Source of the DNA: Myxococcota bacterium
GTDB lineage: Bacteria; Myxococcota; Kuafuiibacteriia; Kuafuiibacteriales; Kuafuiibacteriaceae
DNA: 55,340 nucleotides
NCBI GenBank assembly: GCA_028289325.1
Contig: JANQQN010000136.1
Location: 1 to 55,340 of the forward strand
Direction of reading: 5' to 3'
Shown here: piece after piece, positions 43,060 to 52,069 of the stretch
How the letters are laid out: each line of letters begins with the position of its first letter
Numbering within the stretch: position 1 is the first letter of the stretch
Notes under the pieces: model-generated
Told to the model about the DNA's origin: nothing
The model's input: the letters and a program-made list of their open reading frames with translations, nothing else
The model's database searches: none
Translations under genes and position numbers: made by a program

Positions 43060-45405
43060 TCAGCGGCAGCTCACCATGGCTCGTTTGCGTGCTCTTTGAT
43101 GGGCGTCGGACTCGGAACGGGTCATGCGCGTGATCTGCTTCCAGCGCTTACAGACGTCTCTGTCGCCCCGCTTGCTGGCGAACTCCGCGTCTTGGGCCAG
43201 CTTTTCCGCCGCCTCCTCGAGGCGCTGAAGACCGGCCAGGATCTTCGGGTTGGTGGCGTCGAGCTTGTAGCCCGACTCCCAGCGTTGAAAAGCGTCCTCG
43301 AATCGCCCCTGATCGAACAGGGCCCGGCCTCGGTCGGCAAACGCCTCGGACAGGCTGACCTCGAGCTCCCGAATGACGAAGGATTTCGTTCCTCGGGGAA
43401 GGATCCGGCGCTCGTAGCGATCGAGATCGATCAGCATCGCCCACGCCTGGTCCGGATCGTTGCTGACCTCGGTCTTCGCCCGCTGGTACCGCTTGCGAAC
43501 CTCCGCGATCGCCGCCGCCATGGCGCGGGCGGAAACCGCCTGCGAGCCTTTGTTCCGTGCCGCTAAGCGCCGGGCCAACTTCGACGCTTCCCCCAGCGCA
43601 CCCCTAGCGTACGTCTGGGCGATGGTCACCAGGCGCTTATCGCCAGCAAACTGCCGGCGCAGCGCCTCGTCGTCAGCCACCCGTCGACGCCGACGTTTCG
43701 ACGGCGGCCGGTATTCGGAAAACGCCATCTTGCGGCCGCGCATTCGCCGCTCCAGGCCTCGCAATCCCTCCAGCGCCACCACGGACTGGGGATCCAGGTT
43801 CAACACGTACTTGTATCGGCGATGAGCGCGCTTCCACGTCCGGCGCCGTCGCGCTTCTCGGCCAGCCAAGGTCAGCTCCTGGGCGATCGCCTGCTCTTTG
43901 AGCGTCGCCGCGCGGGCCTTCACCGCCGCCGCCCGCGGACCGTCGGTCGGCGCTTCGGCGAGCGCCCTCAGCGCCTGAGCGTTGTCCCCGCGCGCCACGT
44001 ATCGATCCGCCGCGGCCATGGCCGCCTCCGCCGCCTCGATCTTCTCCACTCGTACCAGCCGGGCTTTCGCTTCCGGGTTGATCGGATCCCGCTGCAACAG
44101 CGCATCCAGCTGGGCTCGAACGCAGATGTAGTCTTCCCCCGTTTCGCAGGCCTGCGCTTCTTCGAGGGTTCGAGCGACGAAGCCGTCGAGATCGAAGTCC
44201 GTGTCGACGGTCGGCAGATCGATCGGAAGCCCGTCGGGACCGCGCGGGCTGTAAGGCGCGGTCGCGGTTCGCGTCAGCGAAGCGGCTGATCCGCTACTTG
44301 GCGCTTCGGTCGGCGACGGGGCCGGGCCGGTCTTCGCGACCGGTGGACCCGCATCGGTCGAATCGACCGGCGGCGCTGCACTGCCGCCCTCGACGCCCGA
44401 CGGGCGGGGCTCGGCGATCTTCGAGGGACCAGCATCGGACGCGAGCGGGACCAAGGCCTCCGCCGCGCCGCTCGGGGTCTGGAGCGCGGCCGTTTCGGGG
44501 GGCCCCGACGGCCGGCGCCCCTGCAGGGCGAACGCTCCGCCGAGCACCAGGATGGCCAGCAACAACCCGGCCAGCCCCATCGTGAGCCACCGCCGGTCCC
44601 GGCCCGTCCGCTTGACGCGGGCTCGGCTCAACAGCGGCGCCGGTTCCTGCAGCGCCAGCTCAGACGGCAGCTTGACCCGGAACGCAACATTGCCGACCCG
44701 CAGCACATCGGCATCCGCCAGCTCTGCAGCCTCGACCTGAAGGTCGTTGACGAACACCCCGTTCGAAGACCCCAAGTCGCTCACCCGAAGGCCCTTGGAG
44801 CCGAACAGGATTCGCGCGTGCTGCCGGGAGACCGAACCGTCGAGGATCGGCACTTCGCACTCCTCGAGGCGACCGATGGTGTTGTCTCCCCGCTTCAAGA
44901 CGAACTCTCGCCCTTCGACCGGGCGATCCACACCGACGAGCCGAGGCAACACATCGTCGAGGGGACGCGGGGCGCCCGAAGGCACGCGCGGCACGACGGG
45001 AACCGTTCCCGCCGACGAAACCTCATCTTCGGGGCTGGGGTATGCCGGGCCTTCGTGGGCCGCCTCGTCCGGGGGTGGGTCGACGGGGACGGGGTCGAGC
45101 GGCTTCAAGACCATCTTGAAGCTTCCGATGCGGATCTCGTCTTGGGGCCCAATGCGAGCGCGCTTGTCGATCTTCCGGTCGTTGACCCGGACCCCGTTGG
45201 CGCTTCCGAGGTCTTCCACCCACGGCTCGCCATCGATGATCTTAAACGCGGCGTGGCGCCGGGAGACCTTGCGGTCGTCGACCCGAACATCCGCGCTCTC
45301 ATCGCGGCCGATGACCAGCGTCTCGGCACCCACCTCGACCTCGCGGACGTCGCCGTTGGGCGCGCGCACCACGAGGATGAGCTGACCTGAGCTACGGGCG
45401 GTCAC
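43060..45405 (-). CDS. Twin-FHA membrane protein with periplasmic TPR-like domain
   Basis: A 781-residue protein starting with GTG behind GGGGGA. FHA1 (about 8-100: IGRDESADVRV, KVSRRHA, LGSANGVRVN) and FHA2 (about 163-247: IGRLEECEVPI, SVSRQHA, LGSSNGVFVN) are both intact. A membrane helix lies at 272-294. A Pro/Ser/Ala-rich spacer (about 296-385) leads to a helical TPR-like, strongly basic domain (AQLDALLQRDPINPEAKARLVRVEK; RRTWKRAHRRYKYVLNLDP; FDQGRFEDAFQRWESGYKL). So phosphothreonine recognition inside is joined to a scaffold outside. It lies 27 nt after the FHA-CpaF-like gene, surely the same operon. Confidence 0.88.
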   Translation of the reverse strand: MTARSSGQLILVVRAPNGDVREVEVGAETLVIGRDESADVRVDDRKVSRRHAAFKIIDGEPWVEDLGSANGVRVNDRKIDKRARIGPQDEIRIGSFKMVLKPLDPVPVDPPPDEAAHEGPAYPSPEDEVSSAGTVPVVPRVPSGAPRPLDDVLPRLVGVDRPVEGREFVLKRGDNTIGRLEECEVPILDGSVSRQHARILFGSKGLRVSDLGSSNGVFVNDLQVEAAELADADVLRVGNVAFRVKLPSELALQEPAPLLSRARVKRTGRDRRWLTMGLAGLLLAILVLGGAFALQGRRPSGPPETAALQTPSGAAEALVPLASDAGPSKIAEPRPSGVEGGSAAPPVDSTDAGPPVAKTGPAPSPTEAPSSGSAASLTRTATAPYSPRGPDGLPIDLPTVDTDFDLDGFVARTLEEAQACETGEDYICVRAQLDALLQRDPINPEAKARLVRVEKIEAAEAAMAAADRYVARGDNAQALRALAEAPTDGPRAAAVKARAATLKEQAIAQELTLAGREARRRRTWKRAHRRYKYVLNLDPQSVVALEGLRGLERRMRGRKMAFSEYRPPSKRRRRRVADDEALRRQFAGDKRLVTIAQTYARGALGEASKLARRLAARNKGSQAVSARAMAAAIAEVRKRYQRAKTEVSNDPDQAWAMLIDLDRYERRILPRGTKSFVIRELEVSLSEAFADRGRALFDQGRFEDAFQRWESGYKLDATNPKILAGLQRLEEAAEKLAQDAEFASKRGDRDVCKRWKQITRMTRSESDAHQRARKRAMVSCR

Positions 45406-45432
45406 GTCGATCCCCCGTCAGCGCTGCACGGA

Positions 45433-47550
45433 TCAGACCTTAAAGATGTCCATGTCGACCTGGGCTTCGCCGCGGTCGACCAGGTTCTGAAGGAATTTGG
45501 GGGTGTAGCCGGTGGCATGGAAGGTCCCGGTGACGATGAGGTTCTCGTCGACCCCCTCGGCCTTGAAGGTGAAGATGTCTTCGAGCCGAATCTCGCCGTC
45601 CTCGATCAGGACTTCGCTGACAACGGTGATGCGACGGCTATTGTCGAGGAACCGTGCCTCGTGAAGCACGACAGGGATCGATCGCACCACCAGCGCGCGG
45701 GCGGCGTCGATCGACAGGCCCTCGTCTTCACTCACCGCCGCCGCCATCTTTTCGATCACTTCGGCCGGGCTCGACGCGGGATACACGAGCACCGAGCCCT
45801 GCAGGGGCCCCTCGATGGTGCGCAGAGCAGCGGTGAGGTCCAGACCGCTCACGTCGCCGAGAACCGCGCGATCCGCCTGCAACGAGACGGCGTGGGCCAG
45901 CAGGGACGATAGCGGGATCCCGCCCTGAGGCTCCAGGGTCACCAGATTCCTCGGCGGCAAGACGTGAAGCTCGACCCCTCGCTCGATGGTCACGACCCGG
46001 TCGTCGGTCGGCATCTGGGCCAGCAGCGCGTTGAGTGTCGCGGTCGCGTTCACCCCCGGACCCACCGACAGCAGCAGATTGGTCCGACACCGCACACAGT
46101 GGTCGAGAAACGTCATCATCTCCGGTGAGATGGTGTTGTACTCGAGCAGCTTATCGAGGGTGAAAAAGTCACGGGTCGTCTTGCGCAGGGACACCGTGGG
46201 GCCCCGGAACGACAGCGGAGGCAGCGCCGCGACCACCCGGGTCCCGTCGCGCAAACGGCCATCGATGAGCCCTTGGTCGGGCTCGGCACCGGCGAGAACG
46301 GCCAAGGTCTGAATCAGCTGCACCACCTGGGCTTCGGACGCCAGCCGGCGATCGACGGGCTCGAGGCGTCCGTCTCGGTCGGCCAACACCTGGCGGTCGT
46401 GGTTGATGGCGATCTCCACCACCTGTTGGTCTTCCAGCAGGTCGAGGAGCGGCTCGATGCCCGTCGCCCGGGCCGCCACTTCCTCGGCCAGGATCTGGAG
46501 ATCTTCGGCCTGCGACAGCAGACCGGCAGCGACCATGCGATCCGCCGCCGACCGGGCCTCGTTCACGGCATGCGTCTCGAGCCCCGGAAGCTCGGCCAAC
46601 ATTCGCCCCCGCAACGAGAGGGACTCCGCGACCTCGAGGTGGAGATCGTTGAGCGCGTCGGCTCGCGGAAGAAGCTCGCTCGCCCCCGCGACGACGGCCG
46701 GGACGGGAGCGGCCGGAACCACCGCCGGCGCCGGCGCGAGCTCCACGGGCGCACCTTCGTCGGCGTCGTTCGGGCGGAGGGTCGGCACCCCGAGCGGTGG
46801 CTCCGCTGGCGCGAGGTCGGCGGGCGCATCAGGGATCAGTACCCCGGCCGCCGGCTCCCCGTCGGCTTCGGCCTTCGCGCGAGCGGGGATCGGTCGTACG
46901 CGCGACGCGCCTGACCGCGCCGGCGCCATTTGGGCTCGAGGGAGACCGGACGGCTTGGGCTCCGGCTCCGGCTCGATGATCGCCTCGAGTTCATGGTCTC
47001 GCGGATTCTCTTCCGGCTCCGGCTCGAGGGGTGCGGGCTTCGACAGCCGAGGCAGACCCGACTGAGGCTCGGCCGGCGGCGCGTCGAACTCCTGATCAAA
47101 GTTGTCGTCGATCAACGCCGGCGCCGCGGGCTCCGGGTCGGCGGCCGGGGCCGCATCGTCGAGGCCCATCGGCGCATCGCCGCCGAACAGGTCGATCTCG
47201 TCGTTCTTGACCGGCGATCGCGCTCGCAAGCTAACTTCCCGGGCTTCGGCCGACGCGCCGTTCTGCCCGGCTAACTGCAGCGTGAAGTCGCCGATGTAGA
47301 TCTTGTCGCTGGACTTAACGACCTGCGGCGCGGTGATCTTCTTGCCGTTGACGTAGGTTCCGTTCGTCGACTTCAGATCGACGATGATGAACTTTCCGTC
47401 TTTGAGCACGATGCGTGAGTGACGCTTGGAGATGTTCCCCTTGGGCAAAATGATGTCGTTGCCCTGAACGCGCCCGATCGTGATCTCGGCTTTGTCGAAG
47501 CTCTCCTGGCGCCCCTGACCACCCTTTTCGTTGATTGTGACCTGGAACAT
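45433..47550 (-). CDS. FHA protein with CpaF-like domain lacking the P-loop (pseudo-ATPase)
   Basis: A 705-residue protein without signal peptide. The FHA domain (1-95) has IGRVQGNDI, NISKRHSRI and STNGTYVNG. An acidic, Pro/Ala/Glu-rich linker spans about 100-300. Residues about 305-705 follow CpaF/TadA secretion ATPases: LLEDQQVVEIAINHD, LIDGRLRDGTRV, LRKTTRDFFTLDKLL. But where those enzymes have GGTGSGKTT, this one reads VGPGVNATA (496-504: the lysine is Ala502), and GEIRG is GDVSG (565-569). ATP hydrolysis is therefore not expected. FHA reading of kinase marks plus a dead CpaF fold suggests a regulatory or structural subunit. It is followed by the twin-FHA gene. Confidence 0.88.
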   Translation of the reverse strand: MFQVTINEKGGQGRQESFDKAEITIGRVQGNDIILPKGNISKRHSRIVLKDGKFIIVDLKSTNGTYVNGKKITAPQVVKSSDKIYIGDFTLQLAGQNGASAEAREVSLRARSPVKNDEIDLFGGDAPMGLDDAAPAADPEPAAPALIDDNFDQEFDAPPAEPQSGLPRLSKPAPLEPEPEENPRDHELEAIIEPEPEPKPSGLPRAQMAPARSGASRVRPIPARAKAEADGEPAAGVLIPDAPADLAPAEPPLGVPTLRPNDADEGAPVELAPAPAVVPAAPVPAVVAGASELLPRADALNDLHLEVAESLSLRGRMLAELPGLETHAVNEARSAADRMVAAGLLSQAEDLQILAEEVAARATGIEPLLDLLEDQQVVEIAINHDRQVLADRDGRLEPVDRRLASEAQVVQLIQTLAVLAGAEPDQGLIDGRLRDGTRVVAALPPLSFRGPTVSLRKTTRDFFTLDKLLEYNTISPEMMTFLDHCVRCRTNLLLSVGPGVNATATLNALLAQMPTDDRVVTIERGVELHVLPPRNLVTLEPQGGIPLSSLLAHAVSLQADRAVLGDVSGLDLTAALRTIEGPLQGSVLVYPASSPAEVIEKMAAAVSEDEGLSIDAARALVVRSIPVVLHEARFLDNSRRITVVSEVLIEDGEIRLEDIFTFKAEGVDENLIVTGTFHATGYTPKFLQNLVDRGEAQVDMDIFKV

Positions 47551-47672
47551 GGCGACTCGGCGGGAGCATAACAAACCCTCTGCCGGCCACAAGTTGTCAG
47601 GAGACCTTCTGTCTCGGGGTGGGGGTCAAGCGCGTCCTGGCCGGTCTTCGTGAGCGGAGGAGGCGGACCGCG

Positions 47673-50453
47673 TCAGCGGGTAACGGCCTGACCGATGAGA
47701 TCGTTCAACGGCTGGACCTGGGCCAGGGCCCGGGTTCCCGGAACGCTGATGAGCCACGAACCGAGCATCGGCGCGAACGTAACGTCTTCGGGCAAGGCCA
47801 GCGGCGTGCTTGAGCCGCCGAAGCTGTCCGCGAGCTGAGTCCCGATGACCGGCGCCGCGTTGAAGAAGATTTCCACCCCTGGACGAACCAGCCGCGGATC
47901 CTCCGTCTCGCAGGTCACACCCGCCGGACACTGACACCGATTCAGGCAAGTGCGAATCTCGTCGCTGAACTCTTCCTGAGGGGCCTCGGCGAAACACTCC
48001 AGGTCGCCGGGGCATTGGTTGCCGAGAAGGCTGCACACCCGACCGTCGACCCGAGTCTCGAAGCCTTCCTCGACGGTGGGCGCCGCGCCCCGCAGCGTGA
48101 ACTCGAACGGCAGCGGCTCGCCCGAGCGCGCCTCGCCCTCGAACCGAACGACGAAGTCGGTGACCGTCGCCGTCGCGGTGCCGCCCATGCGGGTCACCTG
48201 CTTGCGCTGGAGCACCTCCGCCAACCGAGACCCCGCGTACAGGGCGAAGACCGCATCGTCGCCGGCTGGATACACCTCCAGCCACTGAATGGTCTGATCG
48301 TCGCATCCGGCGAGCGTTGGCCCATCATCGTCGAACTCGAACTCGAGCCGCTCGTCGTCGAAGTCGACCACGGTGCCCTCGAAGTTACACCCGGGCGTCG
48401 TAGACGTGGTCGCGTACAGGACCCGATCTCCGACCCGGATCTCGGCGTCGGTGGTGTCGATGTCGGTGACCGGGACGCGAACGGGGTGTGACTCGCCGGT
48501 GAGGTCGACGGTGATGGTCCCGGTCTCGGTAGTGAACACCGCGCCCCGGTGGGTGGCCCGGTAGACGCCGGTGCGCGTGGTCACGCCGAGGGTCACCTCA
48601 TCGTTGCAGGCCACGATGGTGCTCGCGTTTGCGACGCAGGCGGGCACCGGCCCGTCGGGGTCGGTGATCACCGTCTCCCCGCTCAGGATGACCTCCGTCT
48701 CCTGGCCCTCCGCCAGGTCGTCTTCCGACTCCAGCACCCCCAGGTTGCGGGCGTCGCAGCCAACGATCTGCAAGCGGGTGAAGCCATCGGGCTGATCCGT
48801 CTCCAGGCGCTGAATGCTCTGGATTCGGTCGTCACGGAGAATCGCCAGGCGAGGCGGAGAGCCGACGACGAACAAGACCGTGGCGTCGGCCGAGGTCACC
48901 ATGACCACCGGCGCCCGATTGTCGCCGAAGAAGTCTTCCGTGCCGATCGCCGATAGCGTGCCTTCGTCGCCGACGAGCTGCTGCAGGAGCGCGAGCCGCC
49001 CCAGAGTCGCGGCCACGATGGGGCTGTCGGGAAAGTCGAGCTGACCGAGCCGCTCCGGATTACCCGGATCCGCCTCCACCTCGAACGGTGACACCAGCCG
49101 CTCGGTGCCTCGCGTCAGGCGGCCGCCCTGGTCGACCAGGTGCACCAGCCGCGGCACGTCGAGTCGAACCGCAAACCCGCCCAGCTGCTCGCCGTTCACC
49201 ACACCGCTCGTGGGGCCGCCCACGTCGATACGCCGCACCGCGCCGAGATCGAGGAGCTGACCCGCGGTGATCGTGGCGGTGGAGGCCGGTCCCACGACCG
49301 GCCGCACGGCGTATGGCACCTCGAAGATGTCGTTGCCGGCCGAGTTGCTGATCACCACCCGGTCGTCGAACAGGGCCATGCCCGTGGGGTGCGCCGGCGC
49401 GGGGAGGGAAACGGTTTCAAAGGTGGGATCGGAGCCGTCTCGAGGAATCGCGATGAACACCAGCCGCGCGTCGGTGCCGAGGATCGGATCCTGAAGCAGC
49501 GCGATGAGGTCGACCCCTTGCTCGCTGACCAGGGTCCCCTCTTCGACCTCACAGAGCACCTGCGCACCGGAGAGGTCTACGTCTCCGGCCGCGAGGATCG
49601 TGACGTCATCGCAGCCGACGAAACCCACCGCTTCCAGATCGATCGAGGTGTACGCGCCGGCGGTGGCGGGATGAGCGCCGAGGTCGAGCGAACCGAGGTC
49701 GAAGCCGACGTAGTCCTGCGCTCGGGCAGGAAAGGGGCGAGGAAGGGTGTCGATGATGCTGATGGACGCCGACCCGCCGTTCGCGCCCCCCAGATTCGAC
49801 AGGACGAAGCTGCGCGTCCCGCCGACCGCCTCCCGCTCGATGACCACCGTCTCCACGTCGGCGACGCCGTCGGCGTTTTCGTACAGAACCACGGTGGAGG
49901 TCTCCACGCCGGGCACGGTGGAGGTCCCGACGACGATCGTCTCGGGGACCGAACAGGCTTGCGCGATGCGGTAGGTGTCCTTGCTGACCGCGACCCGCGA
50001 CGGAAACCCCGGCGTCGACAGCACGAGAGGGAAGAACACCGTCGGACCAGGCACGATCGAAAACCTCGTCGTGGGCAGCTCGGTCGCGGTGGAGGTCACC
50101 GCGGCGACGTCCACCGCCTGCTCGAACTGTTGTACCCGCACCCCCTCCGCCTCTGCGTCGGCGACGAGAAGGGTTCCTTGCCTCACCCCCCGAAAGGCCT
50201 CCTGAAAAGAGGCCCGGGTCACGACGTTGGCTTCCACGATGTCCATGACCTCGCTGGACTGCTCCGCGCGCAGCTCCTCGAGCCTCGAGGTCTCGACGAG
50301 AAGGGCCGGGCAGGCCACGAGCGTCGGCCGCTCGATGAACGCCAGGCCCGTGGGGCGGCGGAAGTCGGACTGCGGCGCGATGTCGTCTTCTTCGCACCCC
50401 AGCATCGCCGCGAAGATCGCGACGGCAACGAATCGACAGGATAAACGTCTCAC
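47673..50453 (-). CDS. Large propeller-like lipoprotein, unknown function
   Basis: A 926-residue lipoprotein (lipobox MLGC, Cys20). The body is a long series of short beta segments of the GTLLVADAEAEGVRVQQF, RVVISNSAGNDIFEVPY and TVLFVVGSPPRLAILRDD kind, which suggests one or two beta-propellers. Near the end is a cysteine cluster (CSLLGNQCPGDLEC...CLNRCQCPAGVTC). The ATG overlaps the stop of the preceding related lipoprotein (ATGA), so they are co-translated. No catalytic motif is recognised. Surface binding or assembly is a guess. Confidence 0.82.
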   Translation of the reverse strand: MRRLSCRFVAVAIFAAMLGCEEDDIAPQSDFRRPTGLAFIERPTLVACPALLVETSRLEELRAEQSSEVMDIVEANVVTRASFQEAFRGVRQGTLLVADAEAEGVRVQQFEQAVDVAAVTSTATELPTTRFSIVPGPTVFFPLVLSTPGFPSRVAVSKDTYRIAQACSVPETIVVGTSTVPGVETSTVVLYENADGVADVETVVIEREAVGGTRSFVLSNLGGANGGSASISIIDTLPRPFPARAQDYVGFDLGSLDLGAHPATAGAYTSIDLEAVGFVGCDDVTILAAGDVDLSGAQVLCEVEEGTLVSEQGVDLIALLQDPILGTDARLVFIAIPRDGSDPTFETVSLPAPAHPTGMALFDDRVVISNSAGNDIFEVPYAVRPVVGPASTATITAGQLLDLGAVRRIDVGGPTSGVVNGEQLGGFAVRLDVPRLVHLVDQGGRLTRGTERLVSPFEVEADPGNPERLGQLDFPDSPIVAATLGRLALLQQLVGDEGTLSAIGTEDFFGDNRAPVVMVTSADATVLFVVGSPPRLAILRDDRIQSIQRLETDQPDGFTRLQIVGCDARNLGVLESEDDLAEGQETEVILSGETVITDPDGPVPACVANASTIVACNDEVTLGVTTRTGVYRATHRGAVFTTETGTITVDLTGESHPVRVPVTDIDTTDAEIRVGDRVLYATTSTTPGCNFEGTVVDFDDERLEFEFDDDGPTLAGCDDQTIQWLEVYPAGDDAVFALYAGSRLAEVLQRKQVTRMGGTATATVTDFVVRFEGEARSGEPLPFEFTLRGAAPTVEEGFETRVDGRVCSLLGNQCPGDLECFAEAPQEEFSDEIRTCLNRCQCPAGVTCETEDPRLVRPGVEIFFNAAPVIGTQLADSFGGSSTPLALPEDVTFAPMLGSWLISVPGTRALAQVQPLNDLIGQAVTR

Positions 50454-52069
50454 GGGCCCTCCGACTCGCCCTGGGGGTCGAGGTCGCGCCCGAGGCGGGC
50501 AATGACGCGGTGTCGGCGAGGGTCGGTATCCGTCACGTCGATGACCCCGATCGTGCTGTTGGTAAAGTTGGACACGAAAGCTAACCTGCGGTCGCCATCC
50601 TGGACGAAGACGGTCTCCGCCGGCTGATCGAGCAGTCTCACCTGGCGGACATCACCGTCGAAGTCACGAAGGCCCCGTCCTTCGATCCTCGCCGTGACCA
50701 CCGGTTGATCGGTGATCACATTGAGAACGTAGATCTGGTCGGTGCGCATGTCGCCGACGTAGAGCAATCGCGCCCCGTCCGGCCGCTCGTCGAGGCTGGG
50801 TCGACCGAGCTCCTCGCCCACCTCGACCGCGGAGATGAGGCGAACGGGGTCCGTGGTGACGTCGACGACGACCACCGCAGAGTTGAAGGTATCGCGCGCG
50901 TCGGGGAACCGCACCGTAGCGTAGGCGCGAGTGCCGTCGCCCGACGACACCAGACCTCGCCCTTGAAACGCCGACAGCTCCGCGTCGAGGCGAACCTCCT
51001 GGGTGGGCACGATGTCGATGTTCTCCGCTTCCGGGTCTGGGCAGTCGCCGGGCTCGAGCTCGGTGGTGATGCGGTGGCGAACCAGGGCCAGGGTCGGCGA
51101 AGCCGAGTTGAACGACAACGACAGCATCTCGGCCGCGCTGGCGGTGTCGACGGGGGTGGGGATGAGCGGAACGATGCCGCCGATTCCTCGCACCGTCACC
51201 AGCGGAAGGTCGTTGACGTTGCAATTCTCGTCAGCGCTGACCGGCTGCAGGGCGCCCGTCAGCCGCTGCTCCAGGTAATCGGAGGTCATGAAGCTCATCG
51301 TGCCCTGCGGGACGCCACCGAAGAAAAGAGCACTCAGGCTTCCCACTGCGATCACCTGCTGCCGGTCCTTCTGCTCCACGGTGGTCGTCGACGACGTCAC
51401 GAGCTCGGCCACGGTGACCCGGTAGGCGTCTCGGGCCAGCAGCCCGACCCGGTGGGAGTCCGTGCAGTCGAAGCCCGTTTCGCGAGGCGAGCCTTCGAGC
51501 TCGCAGCTCAGCGAGCCGTCGGGCGCGACCCGGACCACCGCCAGCTCGTTGTTGAAGCGGCTCGGGCTCAAGACATGAGGCGACGGCGCGTCACCCACCG
51601 TCGTCAGGTTGACCACCGCGAGCTCTCCGGAAAACGAGTCGACCCGAACGCTGTCGATGATGGCGTCTCCGAAGTCATTCCGGAAGAACACGTCGGTGCT
51701 CGCCGGCGGCACCAGGTCGGCCAGCGCGGTCACCGAGAATGAGAACAACCGACCCGCGTTGAACCTGCGATCGAAGTTGGAGCTGCCGACGATCAAGACC
51801 TGTCGATCCCCGGTATCGACCAACGTCATTCCGATCGGGTAGTGGAGCTGAGCCTCGGGAGGAATGGTGCCTGGAAGGTCCTGGGCACAGCCCGCCGCGG
51901 CGACCGCGGCCAGGAGGCAAAGACTGAAGCAGGAGGGGGTAGGGCCCGCTTTCCTGGAGAAATTGGGCCCTGAGCGAACAGGTTGGCCTGCGGAGGATCT
52001 CAGTCCTCTTCGCGCAGGCTCGCCTGCGCGGCCGCAAGGCGGGCGACCGGCACGCGGAACGGCGAACAC
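50450..52069 (-). CDS. Propeller-like lipoprotein, unknown function (start uncertain)
   Basis: Up to 539 residues. The only ATG/GTG/TTG in frame before the signal peptide is at 52069, which would overlap the 3' end of the pyruvate phosphate dikinase gene by 70 nt and give an odd 45-residue basic leader before the hydrophobic core (SLCLLAAVAAAGC). A rare start codon nearer the signal, or a sequence error, is likely. The mature part has blade-like segments (QVLIVGSSNFDRRF, GELAVVNLTTVGD, ARLLYVGDMRTDQIYVLNV, RRLAFVSNFTNSTIGVIDV) typical of a beta-propeller. It overlaps the next lipoprotein by 4 nt. Function unknown. Confidence 0.75.
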   Translation of the reverse strand: MFAVPRAGRPPCGRAGEPARRGLRSSAGQPVRSGPNFSRKAGPTPSCFSLCLLAAVAAAGCAQDLPGTIPPEAQLHYPIGMTLVDTGDRQVLIVGSSNFDRRFNAGRLFSFSVTALADLVPPASTDVFFRNDFGDAIIDSVRVDSFSGELAVVNLTTVGDAPSPHVLSPSRFNNELAVVRVAPDGSLSCELEGSPRETGFDCTDSHRVGLLARDAYRVTVAELVTSSTTTVEQKDRQQVIAVGSLSALFFGGVPQGTMSFMTSDYLEQRLTGALQPVSADENCNVNDLPLVTVRGIGGIVPLIPTPVDTASAAEMLSLSFNSASPTLALVRHRITTELEPGDCPDPEAENIDIVPTQEVRLDAELSAFQGRGLVSSGDGTRAYATVRFPDARDTFNSAVVVVDVTTDPVRLISAVEVGEELGRPSLDERPDGARLLYVGDMRTDQIYVLNVITDQPVVTARIEGRGLRDFDGDVRQVRLLDQPAETVFVQDGDRRLAFVSNFTNSTIGVIDVTDTDPRRHRVIARLGRDLDPQGESEGP

